Shown here piece after piece: positions 19,932-28,806 of a DNA stretch of 64,000 bases. The notes beneath the pieces are model-generated. The model saw nothing but the letters and a program-made list of their open reading frames with translations, was not told the DNA's origin and did no database searches. Position 1 is the first letter of the stretch. Every line of letters begins with the position of its first letter. Source of the DNA: Acidovorax sp. NCPPB 4044. GTDB taxonomy: Bacteria; Pseudomonadota; Gammaproteobacteria; Burkholderiales; Burkholderiaceae_C. A program made the translations under genes and the position numbers. The stretch spans positions 650,001-714,000 of the forward strand of contig NZ_JAMCOS010000001.1 of NCBI RefSeq assembly GCF_028069655.1, written 5' to 3'.

Positions 19932-21242
19932 TCACCGCGCGCCGAACCCCGTCAGCACGGTGCGCACGGTCTTGTAGCCGATCAGCAGGTCCAGCGCCAT
20001 GGAATAGTGCGCCACGTAGTACAGGTCGTAGCTCAGCTTGATGGCCGTCTGCTCCGCGCTGTCGGCGTAGCCCTGCTGCACCTGCGCCCAGCCCGTGAGG
20101 CCGGGGCGCACCAGATGGCGGTAGGGATAGGCGGGCATGGCGGCCGCGAAGTCCTGCGCGAACTGCACCTGCTCGGGCCGGGGGCCGATCAGGCTCATGT
20201 CGCCGAGCAGCACGTTCCAGAGCTGGGGCAGCTCATCGAGCCGCGTGCGGCGGATGAAGCGCCCCACGCGCGTGACGCGGTCGTCCTGCTGCCGCGCGAA
20301 CTGCGCGGCGCGGTCGGCGGGCTGGTGGCGCATGCTGCGCAATTTCCAGATGCGGAAGGTGCGCCCATGGCGGCCCATGCGGGCCTGCGAATACAGCATC
20401 GGCCCGGGCGAGTCGAGCTTTACGGCCAGGCCCGTGCCCAGGCACAGCGGAACCCACAACGGAAGGGTGGCGAGGGTCAGGCCCACGTCCAGCATGCGCT
20501 TGGCGATGTCGTAGGCGGGGTGGCTGGCGAGCTGCCACAGGTTCTGCTCGCCCAGGGACCCGGTGATCTTGCGGCCCGACAGCATTTCCGCCGCCGCTTC
20601 GGTGCTGTAGAGCGGCACGCGCTGGAGCTTGAGTTCGCTGATCCATTGCAGGCGCTGCAGGTCCTCGTCGGCCAGCCGGTCGATCACCACGCCGTCCACG
20701 GCCATGCGCTGTGCGGGCGGGGGCAGGCCATCCGTCCAGCAGACCAGGTCCAGTTGGCCGTCGCGCTGCTCCTGCGGGCGCAGCATCTGGCGCAGCGCCA
20801 GCGGCGTGCCCGCATCCAGGTAGGCCAGGTGCATCGTCCGGCGGCGGCCCCAGAGCCCGTGCCCGCAGAGCAGCCAGGCCAGTGCCAGCACGTAGGCCAG
20901 CAGCACCGCCCCGCGCGAATAGGGCTCCTGCAGCAGCGCAAAGCCCAGGGGCGCCAGCAGGAAGGCCACCGTCGTCACCACCAGCAGGAACCCGCCCTGC
21001 TCCAGCGGCGGCAGGTACGACCCCTGGTACAGCCAGCGCGCCGCCAGCAGGTAGGGCACGGTGCACCACAGCACGGTGGAGGGAAACAGGGGAGTCACCC
21101 AGCCGGCGTCCTGCATCCTGTCCGCCACGGCATATCCCACCGCCTGGGTCAGCAGGCCCAGCAGGCTCCACCAGAGCAGGACGTTGCCGCGCCGCGTGGG
21201 GACGGAGACCGTGGCGGGGCGGGGCGTACCGGAGGAGGTCAT
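19932..21242 (-). CDS. Undecaprenyl-phosphate sugar phosphotransferase (WcaJ/WbaP-like)
   Basis: Initiating enzyme of 436 residues that transfers a sugar 1-phosphate to undecaprenyl phosphate. Four hydrophobic helices occupy about residues 20-130. A CoA-binding-like cytosolic domain with DGVVIDRLADEDLQRL follows, then the bacterial sugar transferase domain (about residues 240-436). That domain has a membrane hairpin (AKRMLDVGLTLATLPLWVPL), FRIWKLRSMR, and the signature TRLDELPQLWNVLLGDMSLIG before PRP. Its start codon overlaps the stop of the upstream glycosyltransferase (ATGA). Together with the flippase and three glycosyltransferases it defines a surface-polysaccharide operon. The sugar (glucose, galactose or other) cannot be assigned. 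Confidence 0.92.
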   Translation of the reverse strand: MTSSGTPRPATVSVPTRRGNVLLWWSLLGLLTQAVGYAVADRMQDAGWVTPLFPSTVLWCTVPYLLAARWLYQGSYLPPLEQGGFLLVVTTVAFLLAPLGFALLQEPYSRGAVLLAYVLALAWLLCGHGLWGRRRTMHLAYLDAGTPLALRQMLRPQEQRDGQLDLVCWTDGLPPPAQRMAVDGVVIDRLADEDLQRLQWISELKLQRVPLYSTEAAAEMLSGRKITGSLGEQNLWQLASHPAYDIAKRMLDVGLTLATLPLWVPLCLGTGLAVKLDSPGPMLYSQARMGRHGRTFRIWKLRSMRHQPADRAAQFARQQDDRVTRVGRFIRRTRLDELPQLWNVLLGDMSLIGPRPEQVQFAQDFAAAMPAYPYRHLVRPGLTGWAQVQQGYADSAEQTAIKLSYDLYYVAHYSMALDLLIGYKTVRTVLTGFGAR

Positions 21243-22342
21243 TCGAGGGATCGGAGGTAGATGGCGAGTATGGCCGACGCCATGCGTTCTGTCGTATGGC
21301 GCTCTTCGTAGCGCGCGCGGGCTGCGCGGCCCCGGCTGTCGCGCAGCGCGGGGTCGCGGACCAGGCGTTCCAGGGCCAGCGCGACGGCCTCCGCCGCGTT
21401 GGGCACGAGGTCCGCCTGGTGTGCGTCCGGCAGCAGCTCTGCCATGCCCGGCAGCCGGCTGGCCACCACGGGCAGGCCCGCGCGCATGGCTTCGATCACC
21501 GAGATCGGCAGGCCTTCGTGGTCCGACAGCAGCACGAAGATGCCGTGGCGCGCGAGGCGCGGGGCCACGTCGTCCACATCCCCCTCGAAGCGGACCTGCC
21601 GCAGCCCCAACTGGTGCGCCAGCGCCTGCAGGGCCTCGCGGTCCGGTCCGCCGCCGATCAGGCTGGCCGCCACCTCGTGCCCCAGCGCATCGCGCAGCCG
21701 GGCGAGTGCATGCAGCAGCAGATCGGGCCGCTTGGGCGCCGCCAGCCGCGCCACCATGGCGATGCGCACCGGCGCGAGCGCGGGCTGCGCCCGGTGGCCG
21801 TCGTCTTCCATCGCATTGGGCACCACGCTCTGCCGGCTGGCCGGCAGCGGCAGTCCCCGCGCCAGCCCGAGTTCATGCGCAGAAACACACACCATGTGCC
21901 GTGTCCAGCGCGCCAGCAGCCATTCGCAGCACCACGCCACGGTGCGGCGCAGCCACGGCACCTCGGGCTTGAAGGCAAAACCGTGCACGGTATAGACGAC
22001 GGGTTTGCGGCACAGCCTGCCCGCCACGCGCGCCACCACGCCGGCCACGGCACTGTGGGCGTGCAGCACGTCGGGATCGTGCCGGCGGATCAGCGCGCGC
22101 AACGCCACGACGGCGCGGTACAGGTGCCAGGGCGCCAGCGAGTTGCGCAGGGCCGGAACGCGGTGCACCGGAATCCCCGCTGCACGCAGGTCGCTTTCCA
22201 GCGCAGTGGCCTCGGCACCGCCGATGACGGCACTGAAACGGACCGGGGCCGCGAGTGCACGGCACAGGGTGCGCACGTGCGTTTGCGCGCCACCCCGTTC
22301 TCCCTTGGTGATGACCTGCATCACCTTCGGTTCAGTCGGCAT
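21239..22342 (-). CDS. Family 4/1 glycosyltransferase (GT-B)
   Basis: Retaining GT-B enzyme of 367 residues and first gene of the polysaccharide operon. The N-terminal domain has VMQVITKGERGGAQTHVRTL and DVLHAHSAVAGVVARVAG; the C-terminal nucleotide-binding domain has VARLAAPKRPDLLLHAL, IGGGPDREAL and the EGLPISVIEAMRAGLPVVAS signature with the conserved E-x7-E. I chose the ATG at 22342; the longer frame to 22759 is not supported by homology. The product is typical of enzymes adding the second or third sugar to a lipid carrier. It overlaps the initiating transferase gene by four bases. Confidence 0.9.
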   Translation of the reverse strand: MPTEPKVMQVITKGERGGAQTHVRTLCRALAAPVRFSAVIGGAEATALESDLRAAGIPVHRVPALRNSLAPWHLYRAVVALRALIRRHDPDVLHAHSAVAGVVARVAGRLCRKPVVYTVHGFAFKPEVPWLRRTVAWCCEWLLARWTRHMVCVSAHELGLARGLPLPASRQSVVPNAMEDDGHRAQPALAPVRIAMVARLAAPKRPDLLLHALARLRDALGHEVAASLIGGGPDREALQALAHQLGLRQVRFEGDVDDVAPRLARHGIFVLLSDHEGLPISVIEAMRAGLPVVASRLPGMAELLPDAHQADLVPNAAEAVALALERLVRDPALRDSRGRAARARYEERHTTERMASAILAIYLRSLE

Positions 22343-22448
22343 GGCCTGTCGCGCGCCTGTGGAGGCGGCCGTGCGGAAGGTCATGGCCCCGGCATGCGGC
22401 GGGCATGCCGCCTGGGGCCTGCCGGCCCTGCAGGGCGTCCACGGCCAT

Positions 22449-23117
22449 TCAACCCGCGATGCCCGTGCGTTCGAGCACGTCGCCCACCAGTTCCAGCCGC
22501 AGCAACGGGCTGTCGAGCTGCATGAGCTGCTGCTTGAGTTCAATGGGCACCGGCAGCAGCTCGCACCAGCGGTTGGCCACCCAGCCGCAGTCGTCCAGTT
22601 GCGCGGCGGTGGGCACCGGCACGCTCGTGTCGTCGGGGCTGCGGTCGTGCAGGCGGCCCAGCACCTGCTCCAGGGCCTGCGCCGCCTTGCGCAGGTCCTG
22701 GGGCACGGGCACGGCCACGTCGGGCGGCAGTTGCTCGACATCGGCGATCCAGAGGCCATGGGGCAGGAGCTGGCGGCGCACGATCCGGAACCGTTCGGAG
22801 CCTTCCGCGCGCAGGGCGATCAGGCCCGGGTGGGAGGTGTCGAGGTCGGAGATGGCGGCCAGCGTGCCGACATCGTGGAATTTCTCGGGGGCGGCGCCTG
22901 CCTGCCGCACCTCGTGCCCGTCGGTGAGGGCCACCACGCCGAACGGGGCGCCGGCCAGCCGGCATTTGCGGACCATGTCCAGATAGCGGACCTCGAACAC
23001 CCGCAGCGCCAGCTGGCCGCCCGGGAAAAGCACCGTGCCGAGCGGAAACAGCGGCAGGGAGGTCAGCGTGAGCGGCGCGCCAGCGGATGGCTCGTAGGGA
23101 GGAGGGGCGAATGTCAT
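22449..23117 (-). CDS. LON N-terminal (substrate-binding) domain protein
   Basis: Protein of 222 residues made almost entirely of the LON substrate-binding domain: LPLFPLGTVLFPGGQLALRVFEVRYLDMV near the N-terminus is the classic start of this fold, followed by FGVVALTDG and the RFRIVRRQ strands. There is no ATPase or peptidase domain, so it is a stand-alone LON-domain protein (PF02190), of unknown role. I start at 23117 (MTFAPPPYEP) because the upstream part of the frame runs into the divergent yggT promoter region. It is divergent from yggT with 73 bases between. Confidence 0.85.
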   Translation of the reverse strand: MTFAPPPYEPSAGAPLTLTSLPLFPLGTVLFPGGQLALRVFEVRYLDMVRKCRLAGAPFGVVALTDGHEVRQAGAAPEKFHDVGTLAAISDLDTSHPGLIALRAEGSERFRIVRRQLLPHGLWIADVEQLPPDVAVPVPQDLRKAAQALEQVLGRLHDRSPDDTSVPVPTAAQLDDCGWVANRWCELLPVPIELKQQLMQLDSPLLRLELVGDVLERTGIAG

Positions 23118-23190
23118 GGGCTGCCAGTATGGCCCGCTATCATCCCACGCCGAAACAGGCCCGCAACGGGCCTTCACATGACGAGGTTTC

Positions 23191-23736
23191 ATGCTTTTCC
23201 AGATTGCCTCTTTCCTGCTCGACGTGGTCGGTGGCCTGCTCACCGGCGCCTGCCTGCTGCGCCTCTACATGCAGGCGCAGCGCGTCCCCTTCGGCAACCC
23301 CATCGGGCGGCTGGTGTTCGCGCTCAGCGACTGGCTGGTCATGCCGCTGCGCCGGATCATTCCCCCCACGGGGCGTTGGGACTGGTCGAGCCTCGTGGCG
23401 GCGCTGCTGATCCAGCTGCTGCAGTACCTGCTGCTCTGGGCATTGCTGGGCGGCGCGATGGGGCTGGCGTGGCTGCCCTGGCTCGCGGTGTTCGGGATGG
23501 CGCGTGTCGCGGTCACGGGGATGATGGGGCTGCTCATCGTGGCCGCGGTGCTCTCGTGGGTGCAGACGCAGTCGCCGATCGCCGACGTGATCGCGCGGCT
23601 CTGCGACCCGGTGCTGCGTCCGCTGCGGCGGGTGATCCCGCTGCTCGGCGGCGTGGATCTGTCGCCGCTGGTGGCCATCGTGGCGCTGCAGGTGGTGATG
23701 ATCGTGCTGGGCCACCTGCAGGCCGCGGTGCTCTGA
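23191..23736 (+). CDS. YggT family integral membrane protein
   Basis: Protein of 181 residues with two YggT repeats. Each has a pair of hydrophobic helices followed by a cytosolic amphipathic segment, with the motifs LVMPLRRIIPPTG (about residues 49-61) and CDPVLRPLRRVIPLLGGVDLSPLVA in part (from about residue 138). YggT proteins are linked to osmotic shock tolerance and, in cyanobacteria and plastids, to nucleoid or thylakoid organisation; the role here is inferred only from family. The start ATG 23191 gives the usual MLFQIASFLLD beginning. It converges with accD, and a 46-bp palindromic repeat between them may terminate both. Confidence 0.9.
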   Translation: MLFQIASFLLDVVGGLLTGACLLRLYMQAQRVPFGNPIGRLVFALSDWLVMPLRRIIPPTGRWDWSSLVAALLIQLLQYLLLWALLGGAMGLAWLPWLAVFGMARVAVTGMMGLLIVAAVLSWVQTQSPIADVIARLCDPVLRPLRRVIPLLGGVDLSPLVAIVALQVVMIVLGHLQAAVL

Positions 23737-23787
23737 CGGTACCGGCAACACCGGGCAGGAGCCTGGGTTGCCTATGGAATCGCCTTC

Positions 23788-23833
23788 ATGCCGGCGGATT
23801 CATTGGATTTATTGCTATATTTTTTATAGCAAT
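23788..23833 (+). repeat. 46-bp interspersed palindromic element, copy 3
   Basis: Begins ATGCCGGCGGATTCATTGGA and ends with the hairpin TTGCTATA-TTTTT-TATAGCAA. It lies in the convergent gap between yggT and accD, a position suited to a bidirectional terminator. Confidence 0.85.
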
Positions 23834-23841
23834 TGAGGCCT

Positions 23842-24714
23842 TCAGGAGACGGAGTCGGCCGGCAGGCGCTGCAGCATCGCGAGGCTCTTGGCCACCGTAT
23901 TGCGCAGCTCGCGGCGATCGCAGATGAAATCGACGGCGCCCTTGGTCTGCAGGAACTCGGCGCGCTGGAAACCTTCCGGCAGGGTCACGCGCACGGTGGA
24001 TTCGATCACGCGCGGGCCGGCAAAGCCGATCAGGGCCTTGGGCTCGGCGATCACGATGTCGCCCACGAACGCGAAGCCGGCGGAGACGCCTCCCATGGTC
24101 GGGTCGGTCAGCACGCTGACGTAGGGCAGGCCCTTCTTGGCCAGGCGCGTGAGCGCCGCGTTGGTCTTGGCCATCTGCATCAGCGAGAGCAGCCCTTCCT
24201 GCATGCGGGCGCCGCCCGTGGCCGTGAAGCAGATGAACGGCACCTTCTGCTCGATGGCGGTCTCCACGCCGCGCACGAAGCGCTCGCCCACCACGCTGCC
24301 CATCGAACCGCCCATGAAGTCGAACTCGAAGCAGGCGACGACGACATTGATGCTCTTGACCGAGCCGCCCATGACGATCAGCGCATCGGTCTCGCCCGTG
24401 TTCTCCAGCGCCTCCTTCAGGCGCTCGGTGTACTTGCGGCTGTCCTTGAACTTGAGCGCGTCCACCGGCAGCACTTCCTGGCCGATCTCATAGCGGCCTT
24501 CCGGATCGAGGAACGCATCCAGGCGCGGCCGGGCGTTGATGCGGTGGTGGTGGCTGCAATGCGGGCACACGTTCTGGTTGTGTTCCAGATCGGTCTTGTA
24601 GAGCACGGTCTCGCAGCTCGGGCACTTGATCCACAGCCCCTCGGGCACCTGGCGGCGCTCCGTCGGGTCGGACTGCTGGATCTTGGACGGCAGGAGTTTT
24701 TCGAGCCAGGACAT
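23842..24714 (-). CDS. accD: Acetyl-CoA carboxylase, carboxyltransferase beta subunit
   Basis: Together with AccA it transfers the carboxyl group from biotin to acetyl-CoA to form malonyl-CoA. The 290-residue protein has the N-terminal zinc ribbon with CPSC (about residues 31-34) and CPHC (about residues 50-53), then the crotonase-like core with [12 protein letters not shown] and [15 protein letters not shown]. The start at 24714 ([14 protein letters not shown]) is typical. It is the last gene of the trpF-trpB-trpA-accD run; trpA and accD are separated by 179 bases that carry a dispersed repeat. Normal length, no odd residues. Confidence 0.97.
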   Translation of the reverse strand: MSWLEKLLPSKIQQSDPTERRQVPEGLWIKCPSCETVLYKTDLEHNQNVCPHCSHHHRINARPRLDAFLDPEGRYEIGQEVLPVDALKFKDSRKYTERLKEALENTGETDALIVMGGSVKSINVVVACFEFDFMGGSMGSVVGERFVRGVETAIEQKVPFICFTATGGARMQEGLLSLMQMAKTNAALTRLAKKGLPYVSVLTDPTMGGVSAGFAFVGDIVIAEPKALIGFAGPRVIESTVRVTLPEGFQRAEFLQTKGAVDFICDRRELRNTVAKSLAMLQRLPADSVS

Positions 24715-24769
24715 GGGTGTATTCCTCGAGTGAATGGCAAAGGTGGCAGCACCGCAACCTTCAAAACCG

Positions 24770-24881
24770 GTGCGGCCCAGGCCAGCAGACGCCACGGAAC
24801 CGGCTCTGCCGGGCCGCAGGCGTCGTCCCCCTTCCCGGCGAAGCCGAGAGAAGGGGGAAGCGGCAAAGCCGCTCAGGGGGA
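24770..24881 (-). repeat. Dispersed ~110-bp intergenic repeat, copy B
   Basis: On the minus strand it begins CCCCCTGAGCGGCTTTGCCG, then GGGGGACGACGCC, GTTCCGTGGCGTC and TGGCCTGGGC, collinear with copy A at 7368-7475. The spacer between the palindromes differs between the copies. It occupies the trpA-accD gap. Confidence 0.7.
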
Positions 24882-24893
24882 TGGTCCGTGATT

Positions 24894-25787
24894 CTACGTG
24901 TCGAGCGCCTTGCGCACCCCGCGCAGGAAGTCGATGGCGAGCGGCACCACCTTCTCGTGCGGCTGGTCTTCCAGCAACTGGATGATGCGGCTGCCGATCA
25001 CCACGGCGTCGGCCACGCGGCCGATGGCCTGGGCGGTCGCCGCGTCGCGGATGCCGAAGCCCACGCCCACGGGGATGTGCACATGCCGGCGGATCACGGG
25101 CAGCATCGCTTCCACCGCCGAGGTGTCGAGCGCGCCCGAGCCCGTCACGCCCTTGAGCGACACGTAGTACACGTAACCGCTGGCCACGCGCGCCACCTGC
25201 TGCATGCGCGCTTCGGTGCTGGTGGGGGCGAGCAGGAAGATCAGGTCCATGCCGTGCTCGCGCAACCGGGCGCCGAAGGCTTCGCATTCCTCGGGCGGGT
25301 AGTCGACGATCAGCACGCCGTCCACGCCGGCCTGCGCGGCATCGCGCACGAAGGCGTGCTCGCCGTGCACCTGGTCGTAGCGCTCCACCGGGTTGGCGTA
25401 ACCCATGAGCACCACCGGCGTCTTCGTGTTGCGCTGGCGGAACTCGCGCACATAGCCCAGCACCTGCGCCGTGCCCACGCCCAGCGACAGGGCTTTCTCG
25501 CCCGCCTTCTGGATCACCGGGCCGTCGGCCATGGGGTCGGAGAAGGGCACGCCGAGTTCGATCACATCGGCCCCCGCCTCGACCATGCCGTGCATGAGCG
25601 CCGGCGTGATGTCGGCGAAGGGGAAGCCGGCCGTCACGTAAGGAATGAGGGCCTTGCGGCCGCGGGCCTGCAGGTCGGCAAACGTGGCGCCGATGCGCCC
25701 GCCGCTGGCCGGCGCCGCGGGGGCGGGCGCCTCTGGCGGAGTGGATGAGTCCATTGCGGAAGATGGAACAGGAACGGCGGACGTCAT
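24894..25787 (-). CDS. trpA: Tryptophan synthase alpha subunit
   Basis: Cleaves indole-3-glycerol phosphate to indole and glyceraldehyde 3-phosphate; indole passes to TrpB. The 297-residue TIM barrel carries the catalytic glutamate in [16 protein letters not shown], the catalytic aspartate in IVDYPPEE, and the phosphate loops [10 protein letters not shown] and VGFGIRD. The ATG at 25787 adds an Ala/Pro-rich N-terminal extension of about 30 residues before the conserved start; an in-frame ATG at 25754 is an alternative. It overlaps the trpB stop by four bases, indicating translational coupling in trpF-trpB-trpA. Confidence 0.96.
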   Translation of the reverse strand: MTSAVPVPSSAMDSSTPPEAPAPAAPASGGRIGATFADLQARGRKALIPYVTAGFPFADITPALMHGMVEAGADVIELGVPFSDPMADGPVIQKAGEKALSLGVGTAQVLGYVREFRQRNTKTPVVLMGYANPVERYDQVHGEHAFVRDAAQAGVDGVLIVDYPPEECEAFGARLREHGMDLIFLLAPTSTEARMQQVARVASGYVYYVSLKGVTGSGALDTSAVEAMLPVIRRHVHIPVGVGFGIRDAATAQAIGRVADAVVIGSRIIQLLEDQPHEKVVPLAIDFLRGVRKALDT

Positions 25788-27052
25788 GCGGCGGGCCCTC
25801 CCTTGACGGCATGGCCGCGCATCGAGGGGCGGTCGTAGAAGTCGGCGCCCGAGAGGTCGGCGACCGTGCCGATGTCCTTGTCGCCCCGGCCCGACAGATT
25901 CACGAGAATGGATTGGTCGGTGCGCAGGGTCTTGGCGAGCTTCATCGCGTAGGCCACGGCATGGCTGGATTCCAGCGCAGGGATGATGCCTTCGGTGCGG
26001 CAGAGGTAGTGGAACGCCTCCAGCGCCTCCTGGTCGGTGATGCCCACGTATTCGGCGCGGCCGATCTCCTGCAGCCAGGCATGTTCGGGGCCCACGCCGG
26101 GGTAGTCCAGGCCGGCGCTGATGCTGTGCGTCTCGGTGATCTGGCCGTTCTCGTCCTGCAGGATGAAGGTGCGGTTGCCATGCAGCACGCCGCTGCTGCC
26201 GCGCTGCAGGGAGGCGGAATGCTTGCCGCTGTCCAGCCCCTCGCCGGCGGCCTCCACGCCGATGAGGCGCGTGTTCGCATGCGGGATGTAGGGGTGGAAG
26301 ATGCCCATCGCGTTGCTGCCGCCGCCCACGCAGGCGATCACCGCATCGGGCTGCTCGGCCGCGATGTGCTGCTCGGCCAGCATGTCCGGCATCTGCACGA
26401 GGCATTCGGTGCCGATCACGCTCTGGAAGTCGCGCACCATCATCGGGTAGGGGTGCGGACCCGCCACGGTGCCGATGATGTAGAACGTGTTGTCCACGTT
26501 GGCCACCCAGTCGCGCATGGCTTCGTTGAGCGCGTCCTTGAGCGTGCGGCTGCCCGAATCCACCGGCACCACGGTGGCGCCCAGCAGTTTCATGCGGTAC
26601 ACGTTGGGGCTCTGGCGCTTCACGTCCTCGGATCCCATGTACACCACGCATTCGAGGCCGTAGCGCGCGCAGATGGTGGCCGTGGCCACGCCGTGCTGGC
26701 CCGCGCCCGTCTCGGCGATCACGCGGGGCTTGCCCATGCGGCGGGCCAGCATCGCCTGGCCGATCACGTTGTTGATCTTGTGCGCGCCGGTGTGGTTCAG
26801 GTCCTCGCGCTTGAGGTAGATCTGCGCGCCGCCCATCTCGCGGCTCATGCGCGCGGCATGGTAGACGGGCGAGGGGCGGCCCACGAAATGGGCCAGCTCG
26901 CTGTGGAATTCCTTCAGGAAGTCCGGGTCGTGCTGGTAGCGCGCATAGGCCTCGCGGAGTTCGGTGAGGGCGTGGGTGAGCGTCTCGCTCGCGAAACTGC
27001 CGCCGTAGCGGCCGAAGTGGCCCGAAGCGTCGGGCTGTTGGTAGGAAAGCAT
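25784..27052 (-). CDS. trpB: Tryptophan synthase beta subunit
   Basis: Pyridoxal-phosphate enzyme of 422 residues that joins indole and serine. The cofactor lysine is Lys92 in [10 protein letters not shown], the phosphate loop is GGGSNAMG, and GRGDKD near the C-terminus is also conserved. The ATG at 27052 shares one base with the trpF stop (TGATG). A TTG codon precedes it in frame. It forms the alpha2beta2 complex with TrpA, encoded directly downstream with a four-base overlap. The trp genes here are the F-B-A half of the pathway; E-G-D-C are not in this window, a split arrangement common in the Burkholderiales. Confidence 0.97.
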   Translation of the reverse strand: MLSYQQPDASGHFGRYGGSFASETLTHALTELREAYARYQHDPDFLKEFHSELAHFVGRPSPVYHAARMSREMGGAQIYLKREDLNHTGAHKINNVIGQAMLARRMGKPRVIAETGAGQHGVATATICARYGLECVVYMGSEDVKRQSPNVYRMKLLGATVVPVDSGSRTLKDALNEAMRDWVANVDNTFYIIGTVAGPHPYPMMVRDFQSVIGTECLVQMPDMLAEQHIAAEQPDAVIACVGGGSNAMGIFHPYIPHANTRLIGVEAAGEGLDSGKHSASLQRGSSGVLHGNRTFILQDENGQITETHSISAGLDYPGVGPEHAWLQEIGRAEYVGITDQEALEAFHYLCRTEGIIPALESSHAVAYAMKLAKTLRTDQSILVNLSGRGDKDIGTVADLSGADFYDRPSMRGHAVKGGPAA

Positions 27053-27750
27053 CAATCGTTCTTCACAAAATGCCCATCGGCCGCGCGCACGGCGGCGATG
27101 AAGCGTTGGATCTTGCCGGCGTCCTTGGTGCCCCGCAACGGCTGGCCGTCGGGGCCTTCGGCTTCCACGCCGGAACTGACGTCAACCGCGAGCGACAGGC
27201 CGCGCGGCCGCACCTGCAAGATGCCATCGGTCACGTTTGCAGGCGTGAGTCCACCAGACAAAACGAGGTGAGAGTCGACGCTTGGAGGAAGGAGTGACCA
27301 ATTGAATGCCTTGCCGCCGCCGCCATAGCCGTCGACGTGGGCGTCGAGCAGGATGGCCTGGGCGCGTGAATATTGGTGGGCGAATTGTACGAGGTCGAAC
27401 GAAGGGGCCTGCGCCCCGAGGGGAATGCGCGCGGCCCGCAGGAACGGCCGCCGGCCCCGGCTGGCGGATTCCCAGCATTCCTCGGGGCTCTCATCTCCGT
27501 GGAATTGCACGGTGGCGGCCGGAATGTCTTCGCACGCCGACACCACCTCTGCAGCGCCGGCATTCACGAAAAGGAGCACCGGCGTGACGAAAGGGGGCAG
27601 CCGCCGCGCCAGCTCGGCCGCGCGTTGCGAGGTCACGGCCCGGGGGCTTCTGGCATAGAGCACGAAGCCCACCGCATCGGCGCCCGCCGCCACGGCGGCA
27701 TCCACATCCTGCTCGCGCGTCAGTCCGCAGATCTTGATGCGGGTGCGCAT
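27052..27750 (-). CDS. trpF: Phosphoribosylanthranilate isomerase
   Basis: Third step of tryptophan synthesis, an Amadori rearrangement. The 232-residue TIM barrel opens with [12 protein letters not shown], whose Cys8 is the catalytic cysteine, and has the catalytic aspartate in [25 protein letters not shown] is the family-typical second strand. I chose ATG 27750; ATG 27810 lies in frame 20 codons upstream (a Ser/Ala/Pro-rich extension), and neither has a clear ribosome-binding site. First gene of trpF-trpB-trpA. The gap to truA (170 bases) should hold the promoter, but I see no trp leader peptide there. Confidence 0.95.
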   Translation of the reverse strand: MRTRIKICGLTREQDVDAAVAAGADAVGFVLYARSPRAVTSQRAAELARRLPPFVTPVLLFVNAGAAEVVSACEDIPAATVQFHGDESPEECWESASRGRRPFLRAARIPLGAQAPSFDLVQFAHQYSRAQAILLDAHVDGYGGGGKAFNWSLLPPSVDSHLVLSGGLTPANVTDGILQVRPRGLSLAVDVSSGVEAEGPDGQPLRGTKDAGKIQRFIAAVRAADGHFVKND

Positions 27751-27920
27751 TGCGGCGCCCGGGGCCAGGGATGCGCTGGAGAACGGAGAAGAAGAGGCGG
27801 GTGTGGGCATGAGCAGAGATATATCGCAGGATATCGGCAGGTCCCCGGCGGGAACCATTGACCCTGCAGGCCGAAGGCAAACAGGGCGGGGCAGGATCCG
27901 CCGCGGCGTGGCGTGGCCCC

Positions 27921-28757
27921 TCAGGGCAGCCAATCGTAGGCAGCCGTGCGTTCGGGCAGTCCCCAGGCCGCATCGTAGACGGGCCCCAGGAAATACAGCC
28001 CGTCCGGGGAAAAGGTGGGCGCGGCAGCGTCGCGCGAGCGTGCCGCCAGCACCGCGCGCATCCAGTCGGCCGGGTACTTCCCCTGCCCGACGGCCACGAG
28101 GCATCCCATGATGTTGCGGACCATGTGGTGCAGGAAGGCATTGCCCTCGAACTCGAAGCGCCAGTAGCAGCTCGGGATGTCGTGCCGGTCGGCGGGAACA
28201 TCCGCCGGGGGCGCACCGTCCAGTCCGCGCCGGGAAATCTCGATGCGGTGCAATGTCTTGACGGGGGACTTGGCCTGGCAGGCCGAGGCCCGGAACGACG
28301 TGAAATCGTGCTCGCCCAGCAGGTGCTGCGCGGCGGATCGCATGGCGACTTCGTCCAGGGCGTGGAAGACCCAACCCACCCGGCCGGCATCCACGCTCGG
28401 GCGCACCGCCGACTGCAGCAGCACATAGGCATAGCGCCGCGCCGTGGCGCAGGCCCGTGAATGGAAGGTTTCCGGCACGGGCCGAGCCCACTGCACGGCG
28501 ATGTCCGGCGGAAGGAAAGTGTTGGTGCCGCGCACCCAGGAGAAGGGGGTCCGCTCCAGGGGCGTGTCGAAATGCACCACCTGCATGAGCCCGTGGACAC
28601 CGGCATCCGTGCGGCCCGCGCACAGGGTGGACACCTCGTGCGTGGCGAATCGGGCGAGGGCCGCCTCCAGGCGGTCCTGCACCGTGAGTCCGTCGGACTG
28701 GCTCTGCCAGCCCCGATAGCCTGCGCCGTTGTAGCTGACCCCCAGGGCCACCCTCAT
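27921..28757 (-). CDS. truA: tRNA pseudouridine synthase A
   Basis: Converts uridines 38-40 of the tRNA anticodon arm to pseudouridine. The 278-residue protein has the N-terminal [15 protein letters not shown], the catalytic Asp51 in [11 protein letters not shown], and the [12 protein letters not shown] motif in the second half. Start at 28757 gives [11 protein letters not shown], which is standard. It lies between fimV and trpF on the same strand; the fimV-truA-trpF order is conserved in beta- and gammaproteobacteria, so all may share a transcript. Confidence 0.96.
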   Translation of the reverse strand: MRVALGVSYNGAGYRGWQSQSDGLTVQDRLEAALARFATHEVSTLCAGRTDAGVHGLMQVVHFDTPLERTPFSWVRGTNTFLPPDIAVQWARPVPETFHSRACATARRYAYVLLQSAVRPSVDAGRVGWVFHALDEVAMRSAAQHLLGEHDFTSFRASACQAKSPVKTLHRIEISRRGLDGAPPADVPADRHDIPSCYWRFEFEGNAFLHHMVRNIMGCLVAVGQGKYPADWMRAVLAARSRDAAAPTFSPDGLYFLGPVYDAAWGLPERTAAYDWLP

Positions 28758-28806
28758 GGCTGCAGGCTCCGATGGCCGGCCCGCCGCGGGCGCGGCTCCC
28801 CGGTCA

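Noticed and set aside
17802..21260. Plus-strand open frame of 1152 codons
   Set aside because: It runs antisense across the fucosyltransferase, flippase and sugar-transferase genes, is rich in Gln, His, Arg and Ala as expected of a high-GC shadow, and resembles no family.
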